Source: Pseudomonadales bacterium | GTDB lineage: Bacteria > Pseudomonadota > Gammaproteobacteria > Pseudomonadales > Azotimanducaceae | Assembly: GCA_019090615.1 (NCBI GenBank) | Contig: JAHRVQ010000088.1 | Location: forward strand, 1 to 47,672 | Direction of reading: 5' to 3' | DNA: 47,672 nt | Part shown: positions 7,517 to 15,359 of the stretch, piece after piece | Layout: every line of letters starts with the position of its first letter | Numbering within the stretch: position 1 is the first letter of the stretch | Made by a program: the position numbers and the translations under genes | The notes under the pieces: generated by a model | The model's input: only the letters and a program-made list of their open reading frames with translations | Databases searched by the model: none | What the model was told of the DNA's origin: nothing

Positions 7517-8370
7517 TCAGGGCGAACCAGACGCGCCCACTTCAACCCGGGCAGTTTCAATTATGGCATTATGCTTACCTTTGGGGATATCATCCAGATC
7601 ACCATCGTAACCCAGACAATATAATGTCTTACCGTCAGCCCCACCTAAATTGCAGGCCACGGCACGACGGCCACCCATATCAATGCTGTGGGTAATCTCT
7701 CCGCCATCCAGCACCCGGATAAACTTTCCGTTATCAAACGCCGCTACCCAGATTGCACCAGCTGCATCCATGCAGATACCGTCTGGGGTATAGCCGCTGA
7801 TATCGGCAAAAATACGTCGATTAGACAGGCTGCCATCCGCCTCAATAGTGAATGCAGTCAAACGACCCATAAAAGTTTCAGCCACCACTAATGTGGCACC
7901 ATCCGGGGTAATGACAGCACCATTAGGGAAATGTACATCTTCAGCCACGGTCCGGATCGTGCCATCGGGTTTAACCAATGTCAGGCTCGCCGGTTGTGGG
8001 TCTGCATGGGCAAAACATCATAGCCAAATGTACCCACATAAATATTGCCGTTAGCGGCACAAACACAATCATTAATGTCGTAGGCCAGATTATCAGATAG
8101 ATCCGCATACACCGAGGTAGAACCATCCGCCTCAAGCTGCATCAGTTTTCTATCACCCATGGAAACGATCACCACAGCACCATCGGGCATAAAGTTTATC
8201 CCGGAAGGACGTTTCGGTAATTTAACAACCGCCTTACGATCACCTTCTGGGGTGATGGTATAAACGGTACCGGCATACATATCCGATACCCATAATTTGC
8301 CATCATGCCAACGCGGGCCTTCCAGAAAAACAAAATCATCGACAAAGGGTTGAGTGGTCAGTTCGATCAT
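7517..8370 (-). pseudogene. SMP-30/gluconolactonase family lactonase, split by a one-base frameshift
   Basis: Two abutting frames together encode a normal SMP-30 beta-propeller lactonase of about 284 aa. The first (8370-7981) contains FLEGPRWHDGKLWVSDM with the metal-binding Glu, and NDCVCAANGNIYVGTFGYDV. The second continues with ADPQPASLTLVKPDG, HFPNGAVITPDG and DGICMDAAG. Homology moves from one frame to the other at an A4 run on the plus strand (8012-8015; T4 in the coding strand). One extra base there restores a single open frame. The enzyme would hydrolyse a lactone, calcium- or zinc-dependent. The single-base change in a homopolymer could be a real mutation or a sequencing error. It lies in the HpaB/VOC group. 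Confidence 0.85.
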
Positions 8371-8563
8371 AAAACGTTTCCTTGAGTATCTAATTGCGAA
8401 AGCCCTGAGGCCGGTGAAAATGATAATGGTACGTTTGTATCGCTTTCTTTTATAGCACTTGTTGCTTTAGTACTTGTTTCTGTAGCACTTATAATTACAG
8501 CCCCGGCTGTTTATTATCGCCTCTGGCGAAAAAATCAGCCCAGCAGCTACCGGCTAATACTAC

Positions 8564-9013
8564 CTAGGCAACCAGCTCATCCAGTTGCACTAAAATACCG
8601 TCTGGGTCGGCCAAAAACGCGCTGTTTAAAGTGCCATTGGCCACAACGGTGGGGGCGAGCACAAATTCCGCGCCCTTAGCTTTGAGTTCCTCATACACTG
8701 CCGGCAAGTCTTCAACCCAAAAAGCAAAATGATGAATGCCTATTTGATCCAGTTTGATCGGCTCGCCACTGACCGGTTTATCCGAATGCTCAGATAACAC
8801 TAAAAAAGATTCATTCGGGCCTTTTTTCCAATACAGGGTAACCACGCGGCGCTGATCATGGGCATCTTTATACAGTGCCGGCAATACCGAACCTTTGGTT
8901 TGCTGAATCTCATCCCGCACCACCTCAAACCCCAGTAAATCACTATAAAATGCCAATGACAGGTCCATGTTCCGAACCCCCAGGGCGATATGCGATACTC
9001 CGTTTGTTTTCAT
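8564..9013 (-). CDS. VOC (glyoxalase/bleomycin resistance/dioxygenase) family protein
   Basis: This 149-aa single-chain VOC protein has two beta-alpha-beta-beta-beta modules. The N-terminal SHIALGVRNMDLSLAFY (about 6-22) holds the first metal His. HHFAFWVEDL in the middle supplies another and DPDGILVQLDEL the C-terminal Glu position. It could be a lactoylglutathione lyase-like isomerase, an epimerase or a small dioxygenase. The ATG at 9013 has AGGA eight bases upstream; the TTG at 9034 is a poorer start. A good sigma-70 promoter lies upstream (9051-9079). It is first in the leftward group with the SMP-30 and HpaB-like genes, suggesting a role in ring degradation. Confidence 0.88.
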   Translation of the reverse strand: MKTNGVSHIALGVRNMDLSLAFYSDLLGFEVVRDEIQQTKGSVLPALYKDAHDQRRVVTLYWKKGPNESFLVLSEHSDKPVSGEPIKLDQIGIHHFAFWVEDLPAVYEELKAKGAEFVLAPTVVANGTLNSAFLADPDGILVQLDELVA

Positions 9014-9501
9014 TAGCCATTCCTGCTGGATCAATGATTGGTTTTGGGCAATGACAGATCTGCATCAAAAATTAGTCAATTTTTTTGTTTTACCGCCATC
9101 TAAGGTAAGCTGAACGCGTATTACCTTCGGCAGAATAACCTTGTGTTTGCCTTAGGAGCAACACTAGTTATGCGATTTGGCAGCTATATGGCGACTATTC
9201 GGCGCTTGATGATGCCTTATCTTGTTGATTTTGTGGCAATTAAAAAATTTCGGCAGCACTTTTAAGCGCTTTTAATCACTAGAAAAAGACGTTCAAATTG
9301 GTTGCAGCAATAGTCGCATGACAACTGCACACTTGTATGCACAACAGGGAATTGCAGCACATAACCGCGCCAGCGAAACGCAGCGGAAATTTAGCCACTA
9401 GAATAACTATAATAAATAATAATTTTCCTCGGCAATGCGTTCGCTGTTAATACCGCACCCAGGATGAATATGAAAACACCTAATTAAAACGGGGAATTAC
9501 A
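9014..9501. other. Divergent promoter region, no gene
   Basis: About 490 bases lie between the leftward VOC gene and the rightward Rieske gene, with no credible coding frame. The right half is AT-rich and has a TATAAT at 9408-9413 without a good -35 at normal spacing. The leftward promoter is listed separately. The length leaves room for an operator, but I found no long palindrome. Confidence 0.6.
9051..9079 (-). promoter_or_regulatory. Sigma-70-like promoter for the VOC/SMP-30/HpaB group
   Basis: On the minus strand, TTGACT (9074-9079) and TGTCAT (9051-9056) are separated by exactly 17 bases and lie about 40 bases upstream of the VOC start. The -35 matches the consensus at 5 of 6 positions and the -10 at 4 of 6. 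Confidence 0.5.
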
Positions 9502-10656
9502 GTGCGACAGCAGGTTCAAATCGACATAGCTAAACGAATATTTGATCTAAAGGACAACCAGACCACTGATCTGGCAGATAATGTCTATCAGCAAAGTAAA
9601 AATGATTATATTTCACCGGAGGTAGCGCAGCAGGAACAGCAAAATCTGTTTCGAGATTTGCCGCTATTACTCTGTTTGAGTTGTGAAATACCCGAGCCCG
9701 GCGATTATATTTGCGACGATTTTTCTGGCGTACCCATTATTGGGGTAAGAACAAGCAACGGTGACGTTGCTGCTTATCTCAACATCTGTCGGCATCGTGG
9801 CGCACGGCTGGCCTGTGATAAAGGCAGCGGCTTACGGCAGATGCGTTGCCCCTACCACGCCTGGAGTTATGCCGCAGACACTGGCAACCTGCTGGCAGTA
9901 CCGTTTAACACGGGCTTCGAAGGCATCAACAAGGATGACTTTGGTCTGTTGCCGCTGCCCGTTATCGAGCACGACGGCTTGATATTTGTCCGCCCGAGTG
10001 CCGGTGATGCGATTGATCCGACGCAATTTCTCAACACCTTTAATGACGATCTGGCGGGATACGGTTTAAGTCAGTACAGCCATTTTGAAACCCGCGTGCT
10101 GGAAGCGCCATTAAACTGGAAACTGGTCGTCGATACCTTTTTAGAGACCTATCATCTTAGCGCCCTGCATAGCAAAACTATTGCGCCATTATTACATAAC
10201 AACTTAATGGCCTTTGAACCCATGGGACAGCATTTGCGCATGGTCGCGGCGCGCAAAACCATCGACGATTTGCGCAGCATGCCAGAACAGCAATGGGATC
10301 TTATTTTACATACCGCCATGGTTTATGTTTTATTCCCCAATACAGTATTTATCATGCAGGGTGATCATCTGGAAACCTGGCGGGTCTACCCCGGCGCAAC
10401 CCCCAATGAATCGCGGATGCATGTTTCATTATATACACCAGAACCCACCGTCACTGAGTCGGCAAGAAAGCACTGGAAAAAGAATATGGATTTATTGATG
10501 GCCACCGTTCTTAGTGAAGACTTTCCGCTGGCGACCAATATCCAACAGGACTTTTCAGCCTGTAATAATAAAATGCTTTTTGGCCGCAATGAGCCTGCTT
10601 TACAACACTACCATAAGACTTTGACAGCAAATTTAAGGTGCAACCATGACAAATGA
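9502..10656 (+). CDS. Rieske non-haem iron oxygenase, alpha (catalytic) subunit
   Basis: This 384-aa oxygenase has a Rieske [2Fe-2S] domain with C97-x-H99 and C116-x2-H119 (CRHRG...CPYHAW). The catalytic domain has H218-x4-H223 (ETYHLSALH) for the mononuclear iron. It would hydroxylate or dihydroxylate a ring using electrons from a ferredoxin/reductase system not adjacent here. Start GTG at 9502 with GGGGA upstream. It overlaps the extradiol dioxygenase gene by 11 bases, so the two are translationally coupled. The domain layout also fits one-component-like oxygenases that demethylate or monohydroxylate, so the exact chemistry is open. Confidence 0.93.
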   Translation: MRQQVQIDIAKRIFDLKDNQTTDLADNVYQQSKNDYISPEVAQQEQQNLFRDLPLLLCLSCEIPEPGDYICDDFSGVPIIGVRTSNGDVAAYLNICRHRGARLACDKGSGLRQMRCPYHAWSYAADTGNLLAVPFNTGFEGINKDDFGLLPLPVIEHDGLIFVRPSAGDAIDPTQFLNTFNDDLAGYGLSQYSHFETRVLEAPLNWKLVVDTFLETYHLSALHSKTIAPLLHNNLMAFEPMGQHLRMVAARKTIDDLRSMPEQQWDLILHTAMVYVLFPNTVFIMQGDHLETWRVYPGATPNESRMHVSLYTPEPTVTESARKHWKKNMDLLMATVLSEDFPLATNIQQDFSACNNKMLFGRNEPALQHYHKTLTANLRCNHDK

Positions 10657-11530
10657 AACCGCAACCAAAGTAGGCGTAACCAGCCTTACCTATCTGGGCG
10701 TAGCAGGCAGTGATCTTGATGCCTGGGATAACTTTCTAACCAACGTACTCGGTGCCAGTTGCGAAAAAACTGAAACTGGGCTGCGGGCCCGCACTGACGA
10801 ACAGGAAACTCGACTTTGGGTTGAACAGGGAGATAGCAACGATATCCAGTTCGCCGGGTTTGAAGTAGACGACGAAGCCTGTCTGTTAACCGTTAAAGCC
10901 CGACTTGACGAAATGGGTTATGAAACAGAATTAGCCGATCGCAGCCAGGCAAAAAAATACGGTGCATTAGGTTTGTTGAAAACCAAAGATCCCGACGGGC
11001 TAGAAATACATATTGTGTTTGGCATTAACTTACGCCCAGATCTGCCTTTCGTCTCACCCGCTGGCGTTAGCGGCTTTGTTACCGGCGACCAGGGTTTTGG
11101 GCATATTGTACTTACCACCGCATCAATGGACGATGCGCGACGTTTTTATCAACAGGGCCTGGGTTTTGAAGTATCAGATTTTGTGTCTTTACCGATGGGT
11201 GAGCAGACCCTGGATTTAACCTTCATGCACTGTAATGGCCGCCATCATACACTGGCGCTAGCGCCAGTGCCGATTCCCAATCGATTATTGCATTTTATGT
11301 TGCAGGTTGATTCCATGGACGATGTTGGCCTTGGACTGGAACGGGCCACAGCGGCAGAATGCACCATCACCTCAAGCCTTGGCCGACACACTAACGATCA
11401 TATGGTCAGTTTTTATGTCCGATCACCCAGTGGTTTTGATGTTGAATACGGTTATGGCGCGCGCGAGATCGGCCCAGACTGGACCGTCAAACAATATCAG
11501 GCAGCCAGTATCTGGGGACATAAGAAGTAA
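10646..11530 (+). CDS. Extradiol (type I, BphC-like) ring-cleavage dioxygenase
   Basis: This 294-aa, two-domain VOC extradiol dioxygenase matches BphC in length and spacing. The metal ligands are H153 (GHIVL), H216 (LLHFML) and E267 (DVEYGYG). The active-site His pair is at NGRHHT (about 200-201), and H248 (GRHTNDH) and Y257 are in the expected places. It cleaves a catechol next to the hydroxyls using Fe(II) and O2. Bicyclic and polycyclic catechols are usual substrates of this class (biphenyl, naphthalene, steroid A-ring). It is coupled to the Rieske gene and faces an HpaB-like hydroxylase gene, forming a ring-opening module. No hydrolase for the meta-cleavage product is directly next to it. 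Confidence 0.93.
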   Translation: MTNETATKVGVTSLTYLGVAGSDLDAWDNFLTNVLGASCEKTETGLRARTDEQETRLWVEQGDSNDIQFAGFEVDDEACLLTVKARLDEMGYETELADRSQAKKYGALGLLKTKDPDGLEIHIVFGINLRPDLPFVSPAGVSGFVTGDQGFGHIVLTTASMDDARRFYQQGLGFEVSDFVSLPMGEQTLDLTFMHCNGRHHTLALAPVPIPNRLLHFMLQVDSMDDVGLGLERATAAECTITSSLGRHTNDHMVSFYVRSPSGFDVEYGYGAREIGPDWTVKQYQAASIWGHKK

Positions 11531-11584
11531 TTTCCCGCTAAGATTAAACTATCTGTTATTGAGCTATCTGTAAAAGTGAAAATT

Positions 11585-11630
11585 GCTGTATTGGGTGACG
11601 CATTTTAAATATGAATCCGCCCAATACAGC
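11585..11630. terminator. Stem-loop after the extradiol dioxygenase gene
   Basis: GCTGTATTGGG (11585-11595) pairs perfectly with CCCAATACAGC (11620-11630) around a 24-base loop. No T tract follows, so it may be an RNA-stabilising or weak terminating hairpin. Confidence 0.35.
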
Positions 11631-11789
11631 TAAACCACCCACCACTGTTTAAGTCCCAGCTGCTGTAACCTTTCAACACTAGCCCAGTAACTTTCGTCTC
11701 GCAAAGAGTTGCCATGCCCTGACCTTCTCTGTTTATATAAGCGCTAAGTTAGTCAACCGCTGCTTAAGTCGACGTTGAAGGGGTATCTT

Positions 11790-12650
11790 TTGGGTAATAA
11801 TTTTCGCAATGATGATCAAAAAAGTAGCGCTGTTCGCTCTAACCAGGTTGAGGCGGACCAGCCTGAAATAGCCGAAGAAATTGTGCTATATAGCCTGCAC
11901 AACCATATCGCCACCATCACCCTGAACAGACCCCATCGACGCAACGCACTATCAACTGCCAGTTTTCGTCGACTCAACGCGCTTTTTAAACAGATCGATA
12001 ACGACCCTGATGTACGGGTTGCTATTCTTACCGGCAGCGACTGCGGTACCTTTTGCGCGGGCATGGATATGAAAGAAGCCAATCAGATCCGCCAACAACA
12101 AAAGCCTGAAGCTAAAGCCAAACCGGTTGATGGTGCTTTTACAAAATTACGCAATATTAAAACTCCATTGATCGCTGCTATTAACGGCCATGCGCCCGCA
12201 GCTGGCATGATGTTATCGCTTAACTGCGATTTACGCGTTGCCGTAGAAGCCGCAACCCTGGCTATCACCGAAGTCCACCGTGGCCGTGGTTCTCCCTGGG
12301 CAATGCCGTTATTTTGGGCCATGCCTCAGGCCTTAATAGAAGAACTCACCCTGGTGGGTGATCCTATGCCGATACAACGTTTTTATGATGTTGGTTATAT
12401 TAATTATCTTGAGCCGACGGTCGAAAAAATGATGCAACGGGCCATTGCCCTGGCACAACGTATTGCCAGCGCCGCACCGTTATCGGTTGAAGCCGCCAAA
12501 CTGAGTGCTATGGCCGCCATGAACCTGGTAACTGAGCAGGCCTTAAAAGAGGCATCGCAGTTACATCAAAAAGCCTATCAAAGCCAGGACGCCATTGAAG
12601 GCCCAAGAGCCTTTGCAGAAAAGCGCCCTCCTGTCTGGCAAGGTAAATAG
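11790..12650 (+). CDS. Enoyl-CoA hydratase/isomerase (crotonase) family protein
   Basis: This is a crotonase-fold protein of about 286 aa. Oxyanion-hole segments are visible as CGTFCAGMDMKEA and NGHAPAAGMMLSLNCDLR. The acidic residues expected for hydration are partly changed (TEVHRGRGSPWAMP), so it could be an isomerase, hydrolase or C-C hydrolase of the crotonase family. The TTG at 11790 is chosen because AAGGGG lies six bases upstream; an in-frame TTG at 11775 lacks this. The first 30 residues are an unusual polar extension. It begins the rightward CoA-ester run. The C-terminal FAEKRPPVWQGK is typical of short-chain hydratases. Confidence 0.88.
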   Translation: MGNNFRNDDQKSSAVRSNQVEADQPEIAEEIVLYSLHNHIATITLNRPHRRNALSTASFRRLNALFKQIDNDPDVRVAILTGSDCGTFCAGMDMKEANQIRQQQKPEAKAKPVDGAFTKLRNIKTPLIAAINGHAPAAGMMLSLNCDLRVAVEAATLAITEVHRGRGSPWAMPLFWAMPQALIEELTLVGDPMPIQRFYDVGYINYLEPTVEKMMQRAIALAQRIASAAPLSVEAAKLSAMAAMNLVTEQALKEASQLHQKAYQSQDAIEGPRAFAEKRPPVWQGK

Positions 12651-12702
12651 TCCCTCGCAACACATAAAAAACCCAGCTATGGCGCTGAATCACAACGCGG
12701 TT

Positions 12703-12798
12703 ACACTTAAAGAGCCACTATGTACATTTAAAGAGCCAGTATGTACATTTAAAGAGTCACTATGAATAAGGAGCCAGTATGAATAAGGAGCCACTATG
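12703..12798 (+). repeat. Tandem repeats that reiterate a ribosome-binding site and ATG
   Basis: Three copies of a 20-21 bp unit (ATTTAAAGAGCCACTATGTAC-like) are followed by two copies of AATAAGGAGCCACTATG, ending at the real start at 12796. Each copy has an AGAG/GGAG element and an ATG. The first two ATGs (12720, 12741) open a three-codon frame ending in TAA. The next two (12762, 12779) open six-codon frames whose TGA overlaps the following ATG. Confidence 0.9.
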
Positions 12799-13653
12799 AA
12801 AATTGGATGTCAGGTCGCATTTAACGATGCCACAGAGCCGCAATATATCGCCGCCGCCGGCGCCATCATCGAGGAGCTGGGTTTTCACTCGATCTGGGTG
12901 CCCGAACATGTATTATTCTTCCCCGAATATGCCTCTAAATACCCCTATTCTTCCAACGGCAAAATGGGTGGCAACCCAAAAGGCATGATTGACCCAATGT
13001 CAGCCTTAACCTTTGTCGCCGCCTTAACAAAAACTATCAAACTTTGCACCGGTATTATGCTGGTGCCCCAGCGTAACCCTGTTTATACCGCCAAACAGGT
13101 TGCGGATCTGGATTATTTATCCAATGGCCGTTTTGAATTTGGCATTGGCATTGGCTGGCAAAAAGAAGAATTTGATGCCCTGGGTGTTCCCTGGGCGGAT
13201 CGCGCAGGCCGCACCCGCGAATGTATCGAGGTGATGAAAACCCTCTGGTGTGATGAAATCTCCTCCCACGAAGGCGATTACTATCAAATAAAACCCGCCT
13301 ACCAATATCCCAAGCCAATTCAAAAGCCCCATCCACCGCTTATTTTTGGTGGCGAGAGCAAGGCCGCCCTAACCCGCGTCGCCACCATTGGTCAGGGCTG
13401 GTACGGCTATAATATAACCCCAGATCTACTGTCCCAACATCTTGAAACCCTGAATAATTTGCTGGCAAAAGAAGGCCGTAAAATAGAAGACTTAAAAATC
13501 TATATCTCACCCAGTCACAAGGCCTCCAGTAGCGAGGACTTTCGCGCCTATGAAAAACTGGGCGTCGAGCAGGTGATATTACCCGTCTTCGCCCGCGACC
13601 CTGAAAAGCTCCGCGAAAAAGGTTTGCGTACCTTAGCTATGGTTAACGGTTAA
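12796..13653 (+). CDS. Luciferase-like (LLM class) F420-type oxidoreductase, TIGR03619-like
   Basis: This 285-aa TIM-barrel bacterial luciferase-family protein shows LGFHSIWVPEHV (about 29-40), SALTFVAALT with LCTGIMLVPQRNP, and GRFEFGIGIGWQKEEF. These are hallmarks of the subfamily annotated as F420-dependent, often found with catabolic CoA genes in actinobacteria. The cofactor may be F420H2 or FMNH2; the sequence alone does not decide. The ATG at 12796 has AGGAG upstream, within an array of repeated start signals. The stop codon runs into a GGTTAAT repeat. A second, distinct LLM protein lies at 15360. Confidence 0.88.
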   Translation: MKIGCQVAFNDATEPQYIAAAGAIIEELGFHSIWVPEHVLFFPEYASKYPYSSNGKMGGNPKGMIDPMSALTFVAALTKTIKLCTGIMLVPQRNPVYTAKQVADLDYLSNGRFEFGIGIGWQKEEFDALGVPWADRAGRTRECIEVMKTLWCDEISSHEGDYYQIKPAYQYPKPIQKPHPPLIFGGESKAALTRVATIGQGWYGYNITPDLLSQHLETLNNLLAKEGRKIEDLKIYISPSHKASSSEDFRAYEKLGVEQVILPVFARDPEKLREKGLRTLAMVNG

Positions 13654-13682
13654 TGGTTAATGGTTAATGGTTAATCGTTAAT
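13641..13682. repeat. 7-bp tandem repeat over a stop codon
   Basis: GGTTAAY is repeated six times, beginning within the last codons of the LLM gene; its TAA stop is part of a repeat. The final copy is CGTTAAT. Confidence 0.9.
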
Positions 13683-13723
13683 CAGCCATAAATGGGGTGT
13701 TTTGCAGCAAGGACCAGGAAATC

Positions 13724-14707
13724 ATGTTGAACAGTGCCAATAAAATCCCCATTACCTTGATCTGCGGATATCTTGGTGCCGGTAAAACCAGCCTGATTAA
13801 TCAGCTGCTGGCGAGTGCGACAAAACCGCTGGGCATTCTGGTGAATGATTTTGGCGCGCTAAATATTGATGCCGACCTGATCAATAATAGCGCGGGCCAA
13901 ACGTTAGAGTTAACCAACGGTTGCCTCTGCTGCCAGATCACCGATGACCTGGGCGATAGCCTGCAGCAGCTGGCCGAGACCAATATCAGTGAGGTTATTA
14001 TTGAGGCCAGTGGGGTAGCGCAACCCGCGTCAATCCGCGAGTACGTCCAGTCGTGGCCGGGTTACCGCCTGGCGGGCACTTTCACGGTGATTGATGCCAG
14101 CCAGATTGAGCGTCTACTGGCCCATCGATATGCCAGGCCGCTGGTTAACAAACAGATTAATCAGGCTGATATATTGCTGTTAGCAAAAACAGACCTTATT
14201 AACGCGCTAGCAGATACAAAGAAAAATATCTGTCAGCAATTCCAGGCGCGCTTTGGCAAACCCAGCTATGACTTACAGCAGGCGCCCATTAGCTGGATTC
14301 TGGATCAGAACCTCTGCCCTGATACCCAAACACCCGAGACCGAGCACCCACAGCCTACAGACCAGGTGCTGTTAGAAGAAAAACGGCAACAACAGAAAGA
14401 ACACAAGCATAATCCAGAAGCACCGTTATCAATGCCTTTTGCTTCGACAAGCTGGGCACCCAGCAGGCCACTGGCGCAGCAGACCCTATGTGATTTTCTC
14501 GATCAGCAACCACAAATTATTCGTGCCAAGGGCTGGTTTAATGATACTACAGGCCAATGCTGGCTGATCCAGTCTGTCGGCGACCGGCGACAATTTGAAA
14601 AACAACCAGTACAGCATCCATCTCGGTTAGTGTTTATCTATCCCGCTGCGGATAAACCGGCCGCACAACACTTCAGTAAGCTGTTTGCTGGCCCAGCATC
14701 TCATTAG
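13724..14707 (+). CDS. CobW/COG0523 family GTP-binding metallochaperone-like protein
   Basis: This is a P-loop GTPase of the CobW/YjiA/ZNG1 group. Walker A is GYLGAGKT (about 15-22), with metal-binding GCLCC (CxCC, about 65-69), a Walker B-like region EVIIEASG, and AKTD in the guanine-specificity position (NKxD in most members). A low-complexity Gln/His/Glu linker around 215-235 leads to the CobW C-terminal domain. Such proteins deliver zinc or other metals to target enzymes. It sits between LLM and MaoC genes, so a client metalloenzyme in this pathway is possible. The ATG at 13724 has AGGA just upstream; an in-frame GTG at 13697 is less likely. Confidence 0.9.
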   Translation: MLNSANKIPITLICGYLGAGKTSLINQLLASATKPLGILVNDFGALNIDADLINNSAGQTLELTNGCLCCQITDDLGDSLQQLAETNISEVIIEASGVAQPASIREYVQSWPGYRLAGTFTVIDASQIERLLAHRYARPLVNKQINQADILLLAKTDLINALADTKKNICQQFQARFGKPSYDLQQAPISWILDQNLCPDTQTPETEHPQPTDQVLLEEKRQQQKEHKHNPEAPLSMPFASTSWAPSRPLAQQTLCDFLDQQPQIIRAKGWFNDTTGQCWLIQSVGDRRQFEKQPVQHPSRLVFIYPAADKPAAQHFSKLFAGPASH

Positions 14708-14804
14708 CGCTAAAACTAATAAGCCAGCTAAATTGCGCCTAGGCCAGCTAAATAGCATTTGCCAACTATGGTATATTGCGGCCGCAACATACAATATTGA
14801 CTAA

Positions 14805-14830
14805 GCAAACCAGCATGGCAAACCAGCATG
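14805..14830 (+). repeat. 13-bp exact tandem duplication containing the start codon
   Basis: GCAAACCAGCATG occurs at 14805-14817 and 14818-14830. The second copy supplies the MaoC start. The upstream ATG (14815) opens a 13-codon frame that overlaps the gene out of frame. Neither copy has a Shine-Dalgarno sequence. Confidence 0.9.
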
Positions 14831-15292
14831 ACAAACAAAACAGATCAAACCACTGACTTTGATGATATTGAAGAAGGCCAGATATTCTCCTTTGGCGAGT
14901 ACTTACTGCCGCAACAGGAGGTTATCGAATTTGCCACAAGATGGGACCCGCAGCCCTTTCATATTGATGAAACCGCTGCCAAACAGTCACACTTCGGCGG
15001 CCTCACGGCGTCTTCATTACATATTTTTGCGGTCTGCACGCGGCTATTTTCTGACTACCGACCGGCGATGAATATACTCGCAATGTTAGGCAAGGATGAG
15101 TTACGTATCCCCGCCCCAGCCAGGCCTCTGGACACCCTTACTTACCGCAGTGAATGCATTAGCAAAAAAGCTTCCGCATCCAAACCCGAGCGTGGCATTA
15201 TCGTCCTGCAAGATCAGGTAACTAATCAACACAACGACATCATATTGACCCAGAAAGTCACCCTTATGTTAGCCCGTCGCGGGCAGCAATAG
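14828..15292 (+). CDS. MaoC-like hot-dog enoyl-CoA hydratase
   Basis: This 154-aa single hot-dog-domain protein carries the R-hydratase motif DPQPFHIDETAA (about 41-52), with the catalytic Asp and His, followed by FGGLTASSLH. MaoC-type enzymes hydrate 2-enoyl-CoA to R-3-hydroxyacyl-CoA. The protein has the length of a one-domain member, so it probably acts as a homodimer. The next gene begins 67 bases later. It likely acts after the acyl-CoA dehydrogenases at 18726 and 19983. The 13-bp duplication makes the start codon ambiguous by position, but only the 14828 ATG is in frame. Confidence 0.9.
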   Translation: MTNKTDQTTDFDDIEEGQIFSFGEYLLPQQEVIEFATRWDPQPFHIDETAAKQSHFGGLTASSLHIFAVCTRLFSDYRPAMNILAMLGKDELRIPAPARPLDTLTYRSECISKKASASKPERGIIVLQDQVTNQHNDIILTQKVTLMLARRGQQ

Positions 15293-15359
15293 ACCCATAA
15301 AAGTAACCAGGCAAGCGTCATCAACCCTGTCGCAATTAACCACTCAACGGAGAATATCC

